Part shown: positions 1-7,690 of the stretch, piece after piece
Layout of the letters: each line of letters starts with the position of its first letter
Position numbering within the stretch: the stretch's first letter is position 1
Assembly (NCBI GenBank): GCA_937943605.1
Contig: CALEAW010000096.1
Coordinates: forward strand, 1-52,144
Source: an uncultured Sutterella sp.
Lineage (GTDB): Bacteria; Pseudomonadota; Gammaproteobacteria; Burkholderiales; Burkholderiaceae_F
Direction: 5' to 3'
Length of the DNA stretch: 52,144 nt
Program-made: the position numbers and the translations under genes
The notes under the pieces: generated by a model
Told to the model about the DNA's origin: nothing
Database searches by the model: none
Seen by the model: the letters and a program-made list of their open reading frames with translations, nothing else

Positions 1-49
1 TCCAGTCTCAAAGTCGCAGTTGGTTGTTTAGTATCAGAATCGCTTACCG

Positions 50-79
50 TTAACATAAAGTTCATTTACCCGTTATCAT
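50..79 (+). promoter_or_regulatory. Candidate sigma-70 promoter for bamE
   Basis: A -35-like TTAACA (50-55) and a -10-like TATCAT (74-79) are separated by 18 bp and lie about 50 bp before the bamE start. This is read by eye only. In many betaproteobacteria fur lies divergently upstream of bamE, but the window starts too late to show that. Confidence 0.35.
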
Positions 80-127
80 ACGAGGTTGGTGTAACTTCTG
101 CACACCTTAACTGCAAACTGGATAATT

Positions 128-598
128 ATGCTTGCTAAACGATTCACTTTCGCCGCTTTAGGATTGACCGCCCTCCTTTCCCTGTCTGGATGTAACACGA
201 TGACTGAAGCGTGGGACAACCCTGGTTCTGTTGTTCCTGACTTTTTGAAGCCCTACCGTGCAGACGTACATCAAGGGAATTTGATTACGAGCGAAATGAT
301 CATGCAACTTGAAAAAGGCATGACCAAACCTCAAGTTCAATTTTTATTAGGCATCCCTTTGCTTCGTGACCAGTTCCATCCAAACCGTTGGGACTATGTC
401 TATTACTTGTTGCGCGGCAATGATGACCGCCAACTTCGCAAGTTAACTGTTTACTTTGATGCCGAAGGTCGAGTAGATCATTGGATTTCCGATCCGATGC
501 CCGACGAAGAACAGGCTGACCAAATGATTCTTGGCACGACGAATTCTTTTGAACCACGCGCTCCTAAGGTCACGCCTAGTGTTGTCAATCAAAACTGA
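128..598 (+). CDS. bamE: Outer membrane protein assembly factor BamE (SmpA/OmlA lipoprotein)
   Basis: Small lipoprotein of the BAM complex, which folds beta-barrel proteins into the outer membrane. The 156-residue product has an N-terminal hydrophobic signal with lipobox LSGC, so Cys22 would be the lipidated residue. The SmpA/OmlA domain follows, with the typical LEKGMTKPQVQFLLG and WDYVYYL segments at about residues 61-99. Length fits the family, which is often 110-180 residues. The gene is monocistronic or heads the short run toward zapA; 23 bp separate it from the next start. The acidic C-terminal tail is unremarkable. Confidence 0.93.
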   Translation: MLAKRFTFAALGLTALLSLSGCNTMTEAWDNPGSVVPDFLKPYRADVHQGNLITSEMIMQLEKGMTKPQVQFLLGIPLLRDQFHPNRWDYVYYLLRGNDDRQLRKLTVYFDAEGRVDHWISDPMPDEEQADQMILGTTNSFEPRAPKVTPSVVNQN

Positions 599-621
599 CT
601 TTACCTCGAGGACATAAAGTC

Positions 622-828
622 ATGACTCCTCAGATCGAACGCCTAAAGGCATTGGTTGCTCAGCTGATCGCTCGACTTGAACACGAAAAAGCCGAAAACC
701 GTCGCCTGACTTCTCAGCTCGCTTCGCGTGAAGCTGAACTTGCTCAAACCAAACGCCGTATGGATGATTTACGTCGTAAGGTTGAAGCACTTTTTAGCTC
801 CAATCGTAACAACGATACTCTGCTTTAA
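622..828 (+). CDS. Short coiled-coil protein, ZapB-like (TIGR02449 type)
   Basis: The 68-residue product is almost entirely a charged, Leu-heptad coiled coil (residues about 3-58), with no signal peptide or membrane segment. It ends 11 bp before zapA. In beta- and gammaproteobacteria a protein of this size and character commonly sits directly before zapA and is annotated as a ZapB-like cell-division protein. The role as a partner of ZapA at the Z-ring is inferred from position and coiled-coil nature, because coiled coils carry little family-specific sequence. The start has a GGACATAAAGTC leader that gives a modest ribosome-binding site. Confidence 0.75.
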   Translation: MTPQIERLKALVAQLIARLEHEKAENRRLTSQLASREAELAQTKRRMDDLRRKVEALFSSNRNNDTLL

Positions 829-839
829 AGGAACGCATC

Positions 840-1262
840 ATGCCTGAAGTGACCGTCAATATCTATAGTCGCACTTACCGCTTAGCTGTTAGTACAGGCG
901 AAGAAGGCCTTATTCAGCAGTGCGCAGAGCTTGTTGACAAACAAATGAAAGCAATCAGAGAAGGCGGCAAGGTCATTAATCAAGACCAAATTGCCGTCTT
1001 AGCTGCGCTTGAAGTGGCTTATGAAGCTCAAAAGCAAGCTGAAAAACTCGCTTCTGAAGAAACGCAATGCGTTGCAACAAAAGATGCTGAGATTGAATCG
1101 TTAAAGGCTCGTATTCGTGAACTTGAGGCACGTCCTGTTGTGCTGCCCGCTGGTTCAGGTAACGCATCACCTGATGCGGCTCTTTTGCGTGAAATCGAAA
1201 AGCTGTCAAAGCAATGCGAAGAAGCAATTTTTACCGATATTCGTAAGACGGGGGTCTTCTAA
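840..1262 (+). CDS. zapA: Cell division protein ZapA
   Basis: Cytoplasmic Z-ring-associated protein that cross-links FtsZ filaments. The N-terminal half (residues 1-60) has the ZapA pattern: a beta-strand start VTVNIYSRTYRL, then a helix with LIQQCAELVDKQM and the DQIAVLAALEVAYE segment. The C-terminal half is coiled coil. At 140 residues it is longer than the roughly 105-residue typical form; the extra length is a tail after about residue 100. It is preceded by the short coiled-coil gene and followed by 6S RNA, the usual zapA-ssrS order in proteobacteria. Confidence 0.9.
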   Translation: MPEVTVNIYSRTYRLAVSTGEEGLIQQCAELVDKQMKAIREGGKVINQDQIAVLAALEVAYEAQKQAEKLASEETQCVATKDAEIESLKARIRELEARPVVLPAGSGNASPDAALLREIEKLSKQCEEAIFTDIRKTGVF

Positions 1263-1312
1263 CGAAGCTCTCGAAAATGTAACGAACGCTCCCAAATACC
1301 ATTTAAATCCGC

Positions 1313-1318
1313 TACAAT
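1313..1318 (+). promoter_or_regulatory. -10 element of the 6S RNA promoter
   Basis: TACAAT lies about 8 nt before the predicted 5' end of the 6S RNA. No convincing -35 is visible. Confidence 0.4.
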
Positions 1319-1325
1319 GAACTTA

Positions 1326-1502
1326 ACCCTGCGGCGGTGAGCACCGGGCTCCAAAGTTCCTAGAACCAATGCTAAAACCATTAGGTTGGTGTACTCGAGA
1401 GCCGATAGAGTGTCCGACACGCGTTGTCCGACCCGTTCCGCTCCGGAGCCGACCGCCCTGAACTTTCGGTTCAGGTAACGTAGTCCAGCCCCGTTGCAGG
1501 CC
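1326..1502 (+). ncRNA. ssrS: 6S RNA (SsrS)
   Basis: 6S RNA binds the sigma-70 RNA polymerase holoenzyme and dampens transcription in stationary phase. The location right after zapA is the conserved proteobacterial locus. The ends pair as a closing stem: CCTGCGGCGG (1328-1337) with CCGTTGCAGG (1491-1500), counting two G-U pairs. The 5' segment (CGGTGAGCACCGGGCT) and the 3' segment (TGAACTTTCGGTTCAGGTAACGT) resemble the 6S closing-stem and downstream hairpin regions. The length of about 177 nt is normal. Exact ends are approximate. Confidence 0.85.
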
Positions 1503-1512
1503 CTCTTTTCAA

Positions 1513-1546
1513 TGGGGCAATCCTTCTGTAAGGATTGCCCCATTTT
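1513..1546 (+). terminator. Rho-independent terminator after 6S RNA
   Basis: A 13-bp perfect stem, TGGGGCAATCCTT (1513-1525) with its complement (1530-1542), has a CTGT loop and is followed by TTTT. It sits just after the 6S RNA 3' end. Confidence 0.85.
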
Positions 1547-1568
1547 CATATCTTTTGCCATCACCGCG

Positions 1569-2075
1569 ATGAATCAAAAAGCCACTCTCTCACAACTCAT
1601 AACGACAGCAAACCGCTTTTGGCTAATGAAGACTGAGCCTGGCGAATGTTCTATTGACGATGCCCTCAACGCGCCAAACCATCAAGTCGACTGGTTTGGT
1701 ATTCGTAACTATCAAGCGCGCAACTTCCTTCGAGATGACATGACACTTGGCGACGCAGTCTTGTTTTACCACTCAAGCTACCCTAAACCAGGTATCGCGG
1801 GCATTGCTCGAATTGCCTCAAAAGCCTATCCAGACCCTCTTCAGTTTGATACGTCAAGTGAATACTTTGACCCAAAAAGCAAAGAAGAGAACCCTCGTTG
1901 GTTGACGATTGACGTCGAAGCGCTGTTCAAATGCCCAGTGATCGAACTTGGTGAATTGCGCGAGCATGAAGAGCTCGCAAACATGCGTGTGCTTCAAAAA
2001 GGTAACCGCCTCTCCATCACGCCCGTCTCCAAAGAGGAGTTTGAATTTATCGCCAAACAGTGGCTAGGCTATTAA
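1569..2075 (+). CDS. EVE domain-containing protein
   Basis: EVE (PUA-like) proteins bind modified bases in nucleic acid; no catalytic role is assigned. The 168-residue product carries the family N-terminus FWLMKTEPGECSIDD (about 17-31), WFGIRNYQARNFLRDDM (about 42-58) and the central VLFYHSSYPKPGIAGIA segment. The reading frame opens further upstream at 1494, but that stretch overlaps the 6S RNA end and its terminator, so I chose ATG 1569. A second candidate is the ATG at 1626, inside the LMKTEP motif. The 6S RNA to EVE-gene order suggests independent transcription. Confidence 0.88.
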   Translation: MNQKATLSQLITTANRFWLMKTEPGECSIDDALNAPNHQVDWFGIRNYQARNFLRDDMTLGDAVLFYHSSYPKPGIAGIARIASKAYPDPLQFDTSSEYFDPKSKEENPRWLTIDVEALFKCPVIELGELREHEELANMRVLQKGNRLSITPVSKEEFEFIAKQWLGY

Positions 2076-2084
2076 CAGAACCAT

Positions 2085-2123
2085 AAAAAATGAGCGAGAT
2101 CAATCAGACCTCGCTCATTTTTT
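2085..2123. terminator. Bidirectional terminator between the EVE gene and lgt
   Basis: AAAAAATGAGCGAG (2085-2098) pairs with CTCGCTCATTTTTT (2110-2123). The A-run and T-run on the two sides let it serve both convergent genes. Confidence 0.85.
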
Positions 2124-2133
2124 CATCACAGAT

Positions 2134-2931
2134 CTAGTTCGCTGTTTTCTTCTTCAACGACCAAAGCATCAACCCCACCCCTAACACAATGAGAGGTAGC
2201 GTCAGCCATTGACCTCGAGATAAATCTAAAGCCTGTAATCCGAGGAACGCATCGGGTTCACGGAACCATTCCACAATAAAGCGAGCGAGACCATACCCAA
2301 AACAGAAGAGCCCCGAAATAAACCCAGTGGGACGCGGCTTTTTGGAGGCAATCCACAAAACCAAAAAGAGTAACAACCCTTCGCCAAAAGCCTCGTAAAG
2401 CTGAGATGGGTGACGAGGAATACCGCCATCCATCGCCTGAGGAAAAATCATAGCCCAAGGCAGATCGCCCGAGACGGGACGTCCCCAAAGCTCACCATTA
2501 ATAAAGTTGCCAATGCGACCGAACATCAACCCCGGCGGCACCAGTGGGGCAACAAAATCCGAAATTGTCCAAAACGAACACTGATGAGCCTTAGCAAAAA
2601 TGGCCATCACAATGATCACCCCTAAGAGACCACCATGGGCGCTCATACCCCCATCCCATACTGCCAAAATAGCCTGAGGATTTGCCAAGTAGTAGCTAGG
2701 CTGATAGAAAAGACAGTAGCCTAATCGCCCACCTAAAATGACCCCGAGAATGCCATAAAAAAGCAAATTCTCCATATCATCTAATGAAATACCGCGCCAA
2801 GCCTCTTTCGTCCGGCGCCTCCCGAGCCACCAAAAGCACACAAAACCCACGAGATACATCAAACCGTACCAACGAATGGCCAGTGGTCCAACACTAAGAG
2901 CGATCGGGTCAAACTGCGGATGGATAAGCAT
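2134..2931 (-). CDS. lgt: Prolipoprotein diacylglyceryl transferase Lgt
   Basis: Inner-membrane enzyme that transfers diacylglycerol from phosphatidylglycerol to the lipobox Cys of prolipoproteins, the first step of lipoprotein maturation. The 265-residue protein has about seven hydrophobic segments, the HGG motif at residues 99-101 and the Lgt signature GRIGNFINGE at 138-147, followed by HPSQLYEA. Length matches the family. It would act on BamE and the phosphonate-binding lipoprotein in this window. It faces the EVE gene and is divergent from thiM; the 60-bp divergent gap must hold both promoters. Confidence 0.97.
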   Translation of the reverse strand: MLIHPQFDPIALSVGPLAIRWYGLMYLVGFVCFWWLGRRRTKEAWRGISLDDMENLLFYGILGVILGGRLGYCLFYQPSYYLANPQAILAVWDGGMSAHGGLLGVIIVMAIFAKAHQCSFWTISDFVAPLVPPGLMFGRIGNFINGELWGRPVSGDLPWAMIFPQAMDGGIPRHPSQLYEAFGEGLLLFLVLWIASKKPRPTGFISGLFCFGYGLARFIVEWFREPDAFLGLQALDLSRGQWLTLPLIVLGVGLMLWSLKKKTAN

Positions 2932-2990
2932 GTTTTAAGTTATTTAGCGAATTGTTATAAAAAGACTTTTCCTGCTTGGAAGCAGGTATT

Positions 2991-3821
2991 ATGAAGCCTT
3001 TATCACCTTTACGTTCAAGTCAAAGGCTCAAAATGACCATTTCTATGCTTTCTGGTAACAGTGCCTCACAGATGCTGACACTTTTGCGTACGCATCGCCC
3101 CTTGGTTCATTGCTTGACCAATGAAGTCGTACAAGAAATCACCGCTAATGTTTTATTAGCCGCTGGCGCATCGCCAGCCATGGTCGTAGCCGAAGAAGAA
3201 GCGGGTTACTTTGCCAGCATCTCTGGCGGCATTCTCATTAATATTGGTACGCCTTACGCAGCTCGTTTGAAAGCCATGCACGCAGCAGTCGACGCCGCCA
3301 TTGAGACTAACCGTCCTTGGGTTTTAGACCCTGTAGCCGCAGGCGGAATTCCTTGGCGTGATGGTGTTATCAACACCTTTGTTGAAAAGCGTCCCACAGT
3401 GATTCGAGGAAACGCTAGCGAAATCCTTGCGCTCGCTGGTGAAAAGAAAGGCGGTAAAGGCGTCGATAGCACCAATGCCTCTGACGAAGCGTTAGAAGCC
3501 GCACAGCGTTTGGCTTTAGCTCGCAAAGTCATCGTCGCTGTGACTGGTGAAACCGATTACATCACCGACGGCAATCAGACCTTAAACGTCCCTGGCGGAC
3601 ATCCAATGGCCACGCTCGTCGTAGGGACTGGTTGCTCACTCTCCGCACTGGTTGCAGGTTTCTGCGCTATCACCGATGACCATCTGACAGCTACCGCCAC
3701 GGCCTGTGCATTAGCGAAAAAAGCCGCTGAAAAAGCCATGATGCGCGCACAAGGCCCCGGGAGCTTCCATAACGAATACTTGGATGCCCTTTATCAGATT
3801 CAACCAAACGACTTTCTTTAA
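2991..3821 (+). CDS. thiM: Hydroxyethylthiazole kinase ThiM
   Basis: Phosphorylates 4-methyl-5-(2-hydroxyethyl)thiazole in thiamine salvage. Conserved segments include VHCLTNEVVQEITANVLLAAG, SGGILINIGT, WVLDPVAAGG and the C-terminal GTGCSLSALVAGF, whose Cys (about residue 215 from the chosen start) lies at the active site. ATG 2991 was chosen because GGAAG-CAGG precedes it; an upstream TTG (2976) and a downstream ATG (3033) are alternatives, and the N-terminal ~15 residues look non-conserved. It is followed by thiE. No thiD is in the window and I see no TPP riboswitch upstream. Confidence 0.95.
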   Translation: MKPLSPLRSSQRLKMTISMLSGNSASQMLTLLRTHRPLVHCLTNEVVQEITANVLLAAGASPAMVVAEEEAGYFASISGGILINIGTPYAARLKAMHAAVDAAIETNRPWVLDPVAAGGIPWRDGVINTFVEKRPTVIRGNASEILALAGEKKGGKGVDSTNASDEALEAAQRLALARKVIVAVTGETDYITDGNQTLNVPGGHPMATLVVGTGCSLSALVAGFCAITDDHLTATATACALAKKAAEKAMMRAQGPGSFHNEYLDALYQIQPNDFL

Positions 3822-3847
3822 CTTCTTCACTGGATGAGGAATTGACC

Positions 3848-4477
3848 ATGCAAGCAGATTCTCTTCGTTTATATTTGGTGCTCGACCCAGACCTCTGTGG
3901 AGGATCTGCTGGTATGGTGGATACTGCCATTCAAGCCGCGAAAGCTGGTGTTACGACCATCCAACTTCGTGCACCAAATTGGAAAAAACGTCAGTACGCA
4001 GAATGTGGAAGAGCACTCCTCAAAGCACTTAAGCCTTACCATGTGCCACTCATCGTGAACGATCATGCCGATGTTGCTATCGCCATTGGCGCACAAGGTA
4101 TTCACGTTGGCCAAGATGACTTATCGGTCACTGATTGCCGCAAGCTCATGCCGCGCGATATGATCCTTGGGCTCTCCGTGACGAATCTTGAGGAATGCTT
4201 AGCTGTCGATCCTAAGCTCGTTGACTACATCGGCATTGGCCCCGTTTGGCCAACGAGCACGAAAAAAGATGCCGCCGAGGCACTTGGGTTGCCTGGTCTC
4301 ATTGAAATTGCTCAGCAAGCCCCTTGTCCATCTGTCGCTATCGGGGGAATTACTGCGGCGGATGTGCCCTCCATCATGTATTCTGACGTGAACGGCATTG
4401 CTGTCGTTTCGGCCATTTGTGGTCAACCTGATATTCCTCTCGCCGTGCAAATTCTGCTCGACGCTATGCCTTCATGA
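3848..4477 (+). CDS. thiE: Thiamine-phosphate synthase ThiE
   Basis: Couples HMP-diphosphate with thiazole phosphate to give thiamine monophosphate. The 209-residue TIM barrel shows TTIQLRAP, PLIVNDHADVAIAIGAQGIHVGQDDL, GLSVTNLEE, YIGIGPVWPTSTKKDA and SVAIGGI, the normal substrate-binding segments. The ATG at 3848 follows GATGAGGA with 7-nt spacing, which settles the start over a TTG two codons upstream. It lies 26 bp after thiM and its stop overlaps the next gene by 4 nt (ATGA), so thiM-thiE and the following transferase are probably co-transcribed. Confidence 0.95.
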   Translation: MQADSLRLYLVLDPDLCGGSAGMVDTAIQAAKAGVTTIQLRAPNWKKRQYAECGRALLKALKPYHVPLIVNDHADVAIAIGAQGIHVGQDDLSVTDCRKLMPRDMILGLSVTNLEECLAVDPKLVDYIGIGPVWPTSTKKDAAEALGLPGLIEIAQQAPCPSVAIGGITAADVPSIMYSDVNGIAVVSAICGQPDIPLAVQILLDAMPS

Positions 4478-6105
4478 TGATATTTCGTTCTATTTGCACC
4501 AAAGAAACCGCACGTGCGATTTCTGCCATTTTGGCTCTCTCGCTCGCTTTCCTCGTCTACGGCGTGGGCGGGACACGCGCACTACAACTTTGGTGCTTTT
4601 TGTTTCCAGCGTCGCTTTTATTTTTACTCTCAGACTTCTGGCGTCAATTAAGGATACCTGCAAGCTTATTGCTCGGCCTGACTTGTGCACTCTCGGCGAT
4701 TGACACGGGCATCCGTAGTTTTTTGAAAGATGTCTATCAGTCAGACATACTTTCTGGCTTTGTCGTCGAATCGGTTGCAAACACCCATACCTCTGAATCT
4801 CTTGAATTTATTGGTACTGTTTGGCCTGACCTTCTATTCTGGAGCGCTCTAGCGCTGCTCACATTTGTCCTTCAAATTTGGTTTCTTCGTCGCCGTTGTA
4901 AGCAAACCATCTCGACACCAATTGAACATCGACGTATTGCACTCGGCGTCCTAGTATTCTTACTCACGCTTTCTGCTGTATCTTGGATTGTCCGCCCTTG
5001 GCGTCATCAGTTTCCTGTACTTTCTTGGTTACGTTTTCAGTCTTTCATCGTCGAATATCAACTTGATTGGCAACACGCTGAAGACGAACGACAGCAAGAA
5101 GTAGCAACGGCTAAAAATGAAGTTCTCCCCATTTCAGTTAAACCAAGAACCGTCGTTTTGATGATTGGGGAAAGCATTACACGCGACAACATGAGTCTTT
5201 ATGGCTATCCACGTCAAACAACGCCTCAACTAGACGCACGTGCAACTAAAGACCCTCAATTTCGTTTCATTCCTGATGCTTGGTCAATAGACGCAAGTAC
5301 CGTTGCCTCATTCCGGACAATGTTTGATTTTAGGGTACCCTACGACCAAAAAGAACCGACGGGTAATGTCTTCGCTTTTTTCAGAGCTGCAGGCTATCAA
5401 ATTACTTGGATTAGTAACCAAGACGATCAAGCTATCAAATCAGAATGGATTGCCCACAGTGACAAGCAAATCATTCTCAATCGATTAGCGGGGCGCTCCA
5501 GCCGATCGTTGGACGACGTCACGCTTGCCCCCTTGAAGGAAGCCCTTGCCGATCCAGCGCCTCATAAGCTCATCGTCGTGCACATGATTGGCGCTCATCC
5601 GCACTTTTCTCTTCGTTACCCGGAGGGATTGCAGCCCACGTGGCCTGATAACGATGAGGTCTCTCAAAAGATGAAGGCCGATGATCGTTCAATGGTTGTA
5701 CAGCACTCCCGAAATCAATACGATCTCGCTGTGCTTTACCAAGATCGCGTTCTCGCGGAGTCACTCGCACTAACCGAAGCCTCCTCCAAGCGAACACCCG
5801 CTTTTTGGCTTTACCTCTCTGATCACGGTGTCGAAACAGGAGCCTACGATGACCGTTCTGGACACTCTCAAACAACCCCGAGCGGTTATCGCATTCCCGT
5901 TTTGATGTGGGCTTCGCCTTCGCTATCCACTCAGTGGGCATGGTCTGACCTTCAAAATCGCTCTTTCCGTTCTGATTGGCTACCTTCAGTCCTATTTTCT
6001 GCGGCAGGTATCGAATTAAAGACACCTACACCACCGTCGGTACTTTCCAAAGACTATCAATGGCAGGATCCACCATCTAAAACACGATTCCTACCGAAAC
6101 AGTAA
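4474..6105 (+). CDS. Sulfatase-fold phosphoethanolamine transferase (EptA/OpgE type)
   Basis: Inner-membrane enzyme with a periplasmic alkaline-phosphatase-fold domain that probably moves phosphoethanolamine onto lipid A, LPS core or glucans. The N-terminal ~185 residues hold about four or five hydrophobic segments; the catalytic domain starts near residue 225. Zn/catalytic residues are visible: E233 in IGES, nucleophile candidate T276 in DASTVASF, D450-H451 in LSDHG and H464 in RSGH. At 543 residues the length is normal. The start overlaps the thiE stop, which looks like translational coupling, but no metabolic link to thiamine is evident. The acceptor cannot be told from sequence. Confidence 0.85.
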   Translation: MMIFRSICTKETARAISAILALSLAFLVYGVGGTRALQLWCFLFPASLLFLLSDFWRQLRIPASLLLGLTCALSAIDTGIRSFLKDVYQSDILSGFVVESVANTHTSESLEFIGTVWPDLLFWSALALLTFVLQIWFLRRRCKQTISTPIEHRRIALGVLVFLLTLSAVSWIVRPWRHQFPVLSWLRFQSFIVEYQLDWQHAEDERQQEVATAKNEVLPISVKPRTVVLMIGESITRDNMSLYGYPRQTTPQLDARATKDPQFRFIPDAWSIDASTVASFRTMFDFRVPYDQKEPTGNVFAFFRAAGYQITWISNQDDQAIKSEWIAHSDKQIILNRLAGRSSRSLDDVTLAPLKEALADPAPHKLIVVHMIGAHPHFSLRYPEGLQPTWPDNDEVSQKMKADDRSMVVQHSRNQYDLAVLYQDRVLAESLALTEASSKRTPAFWLYLSDHGVETGAYDDRSGHSQTTPSGYRIPVLMWASPSLSTQWAWSDLQNRSFRSDWLPSVLFSAAGIELKTPTPPSVLSKDYQWQDPPSKTRFLPKQ

Positions 6106-6156
6106 GGCTTTCCTTAGAATGAGTGAGATACTTCATCATTCTTTCTAATTTGACCT

Positions 6157-7647
6157 ATGAACGCCCAGTCTCCTTTAACCGTTGCGGCATTTTCTGAAAA
6201 AGATGCTAAAGACATCATTTTTGCAGAAGTGCTTGAAAAGCATGCTTTTGAAACAAAGCAATGGGATGCTTCTCAACGTGATGCCGCAACGCGTGACGCG
6301 AAAGGTCTGACTGGCAATTTACCGTCTAAGATCGCTCTCTTACCCATACGAGCACGCCTTGTCATTGCAAGAATGCATGAACGCTTAAAAGGCGTGGACA
6401 ACATTCACACGAAAGTGTCGATCACATTTCCATGGACGGTCACTTTGGCTCTCTTTGCCTTGTTGTTCGGAGCACTTACTGACTATTTAGCGACTGACGG
6501 CGCTCGCATTAACTTACTTGCACCACCGCTTTTAGGCCTACTCCTCTGGAATCTAGCGATCTACTTTTTATTAATCGCTAAAGCCTTGCGGCTATTGACC
6601 TTTGAACTCCCCATGAGGCAAACAGTGACTCAGTGGTTAGTCAAATTCAGTACATACCTCCCCAAGGCAAATCCCATCCAACGTGCTTTTACCGAAAAGT
6701 GGATGAGCCTCGTTTTGCCCCAATATAAGCTCCGTATCGCTCGCGCCTTTCATCTCGCAGCCATGACGTTTGCCTGTGGTTTATTGCTTGGCGTTGCGAT
6801 TAGAGGTATAGGTACGGCTTACCACGTCGGTTGGGAAAGTACATGGTTCGCCAATCAGCCGGCATTGATTCACACCTTTTTCGACTGGACCTATGGTCTC
6901 TTTCCTGCTGCTTTTTTAGGACTACCAGACATGCCTAGCGTCAGCGATGTCGCTCAAATGGCCTTTGGTTCTTCAGCTTCATCTGACATCCCAGCCTCCC
7001 CATGGATCATACGACTGATGATGTTGATTGTTGGGGTCGTCATTATTCCACGCTCCCTATTGGTGCTCTATGACACCATCAAGCTTCGTTGGCTCTCGAA
7101 ACATATCGCTATTTCTTTGAAGTCTCCCTACTACCGCAGCTTATTGTCGGAAACACCTGTCTTACCGCAATGGACAGGTATTCTCATCAATACCCCAAGT
7201 TCAGATGAGGAATTGCCAGAAAAATGGCATCAGGTTGCCAATCATCTGAAACAAGCCTCTAACTCATCGATCGTCGTCTCTTTACACGCTATCAATGCTT
7301 GGGACGGTACGATTGCTGACACCTTAAAGCACTTACCTGTCGCAGAGCAATCTCATGTACTCATCGTATTCGATCCGACTTCAACCCCTGAAGAAGAAGT
7401 ACATGGCCAATTGCTGAATGACATTTACGCTTGGGGCCAAGCACACCACATCAACACACCGATTGTCGGATTAGATCTCTCACGCATGGTGACTCGACAT
7501 GGCGAAGGACATCCTTTGATCGGTAGCCGTACGGCCTTATGGCAAACCTTTGTGGCCGAACACCATTGCCGCTCTTTCACGTTCAACATAGACGACGAAA
7601 AAGCGCTAGATACGATTGCAACACAATTACGAACTTCAAATCCTTAG
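6157..7647 (+). CDS. DUF2868 membrane protein
   Basis: The 496-residue protein has hydrophobic segments at about 92-108, 118-140, 197-218 and 284-303, followed by a soluble C-terminal domain of about 190 residues. I recognise it as the DUF2868 family, which in beta- and gammaproteobacteria is typically found directly before a DUF3482 GTPase, as here (37-bp gap). Function is unknown. The coupling suggests the two proteins form a membrane-associated GTPase unit, which is inference from conserved adjacency only. Confidence 0.8.
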   Translation: MNAQSPLTVAAFSEKDAKDIIFAEVLEKHAFETKQWDASQRDAATRDAKGLTGNLPSKIALLPIRARLVIARMHERLKGVDNIHTKVSITFPWTVTLALFALLFGALTDYLATDGARINLLAPPLLGLLLWNLAIYFLLIAKALRLLTFELPMRQTVTQWLVKFSTYLPKANPIQRAFTEKWMSLVLPQYKLRIARAFHLAAMTFACGLLLGVAIRGIGTAYHVGWESTWFANQPALIHTFFDWTYGLFPAAFLGLPDMPSVSDVAQMAFGSSASSDIPASPWIIRLMMLIVGVVIIPRSLLVLYDTIKLRWLSKHIAISLKSPYYRSLLSETPVLPQWTGILINTPSSDEELPEKWHQVANHLKQASNSSIVVSLHAINAWDGTIADTLKHLPVAEQSHVLIVFDPTSTPEEEVHGQLLNDIYAWGQAHHINTPIVGLDLSRMVTRHGEGHPLIGSRTALWQTFVAEHHCRSFTFNIDDEKALDTIATQLRTSNP

Positions 7648-7690
7648 GTAGAGTGCGATAATTGCTTTAAAAAGCTATCCTTGAGTGACT

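Noticed and set aside
1494..1568. Upstream start for the EVE-domain gene
   Set aside because: This stretch overlaps the 6S RNA 3' end and its terminator, and the encoded residues do not resemble EVE proteins.
2932..2990. TPP riboswitch before thiM
   Set aside because: The leader is only about 60 bp and lacks the conserved CTGAGA and ACC-TGA type elements.
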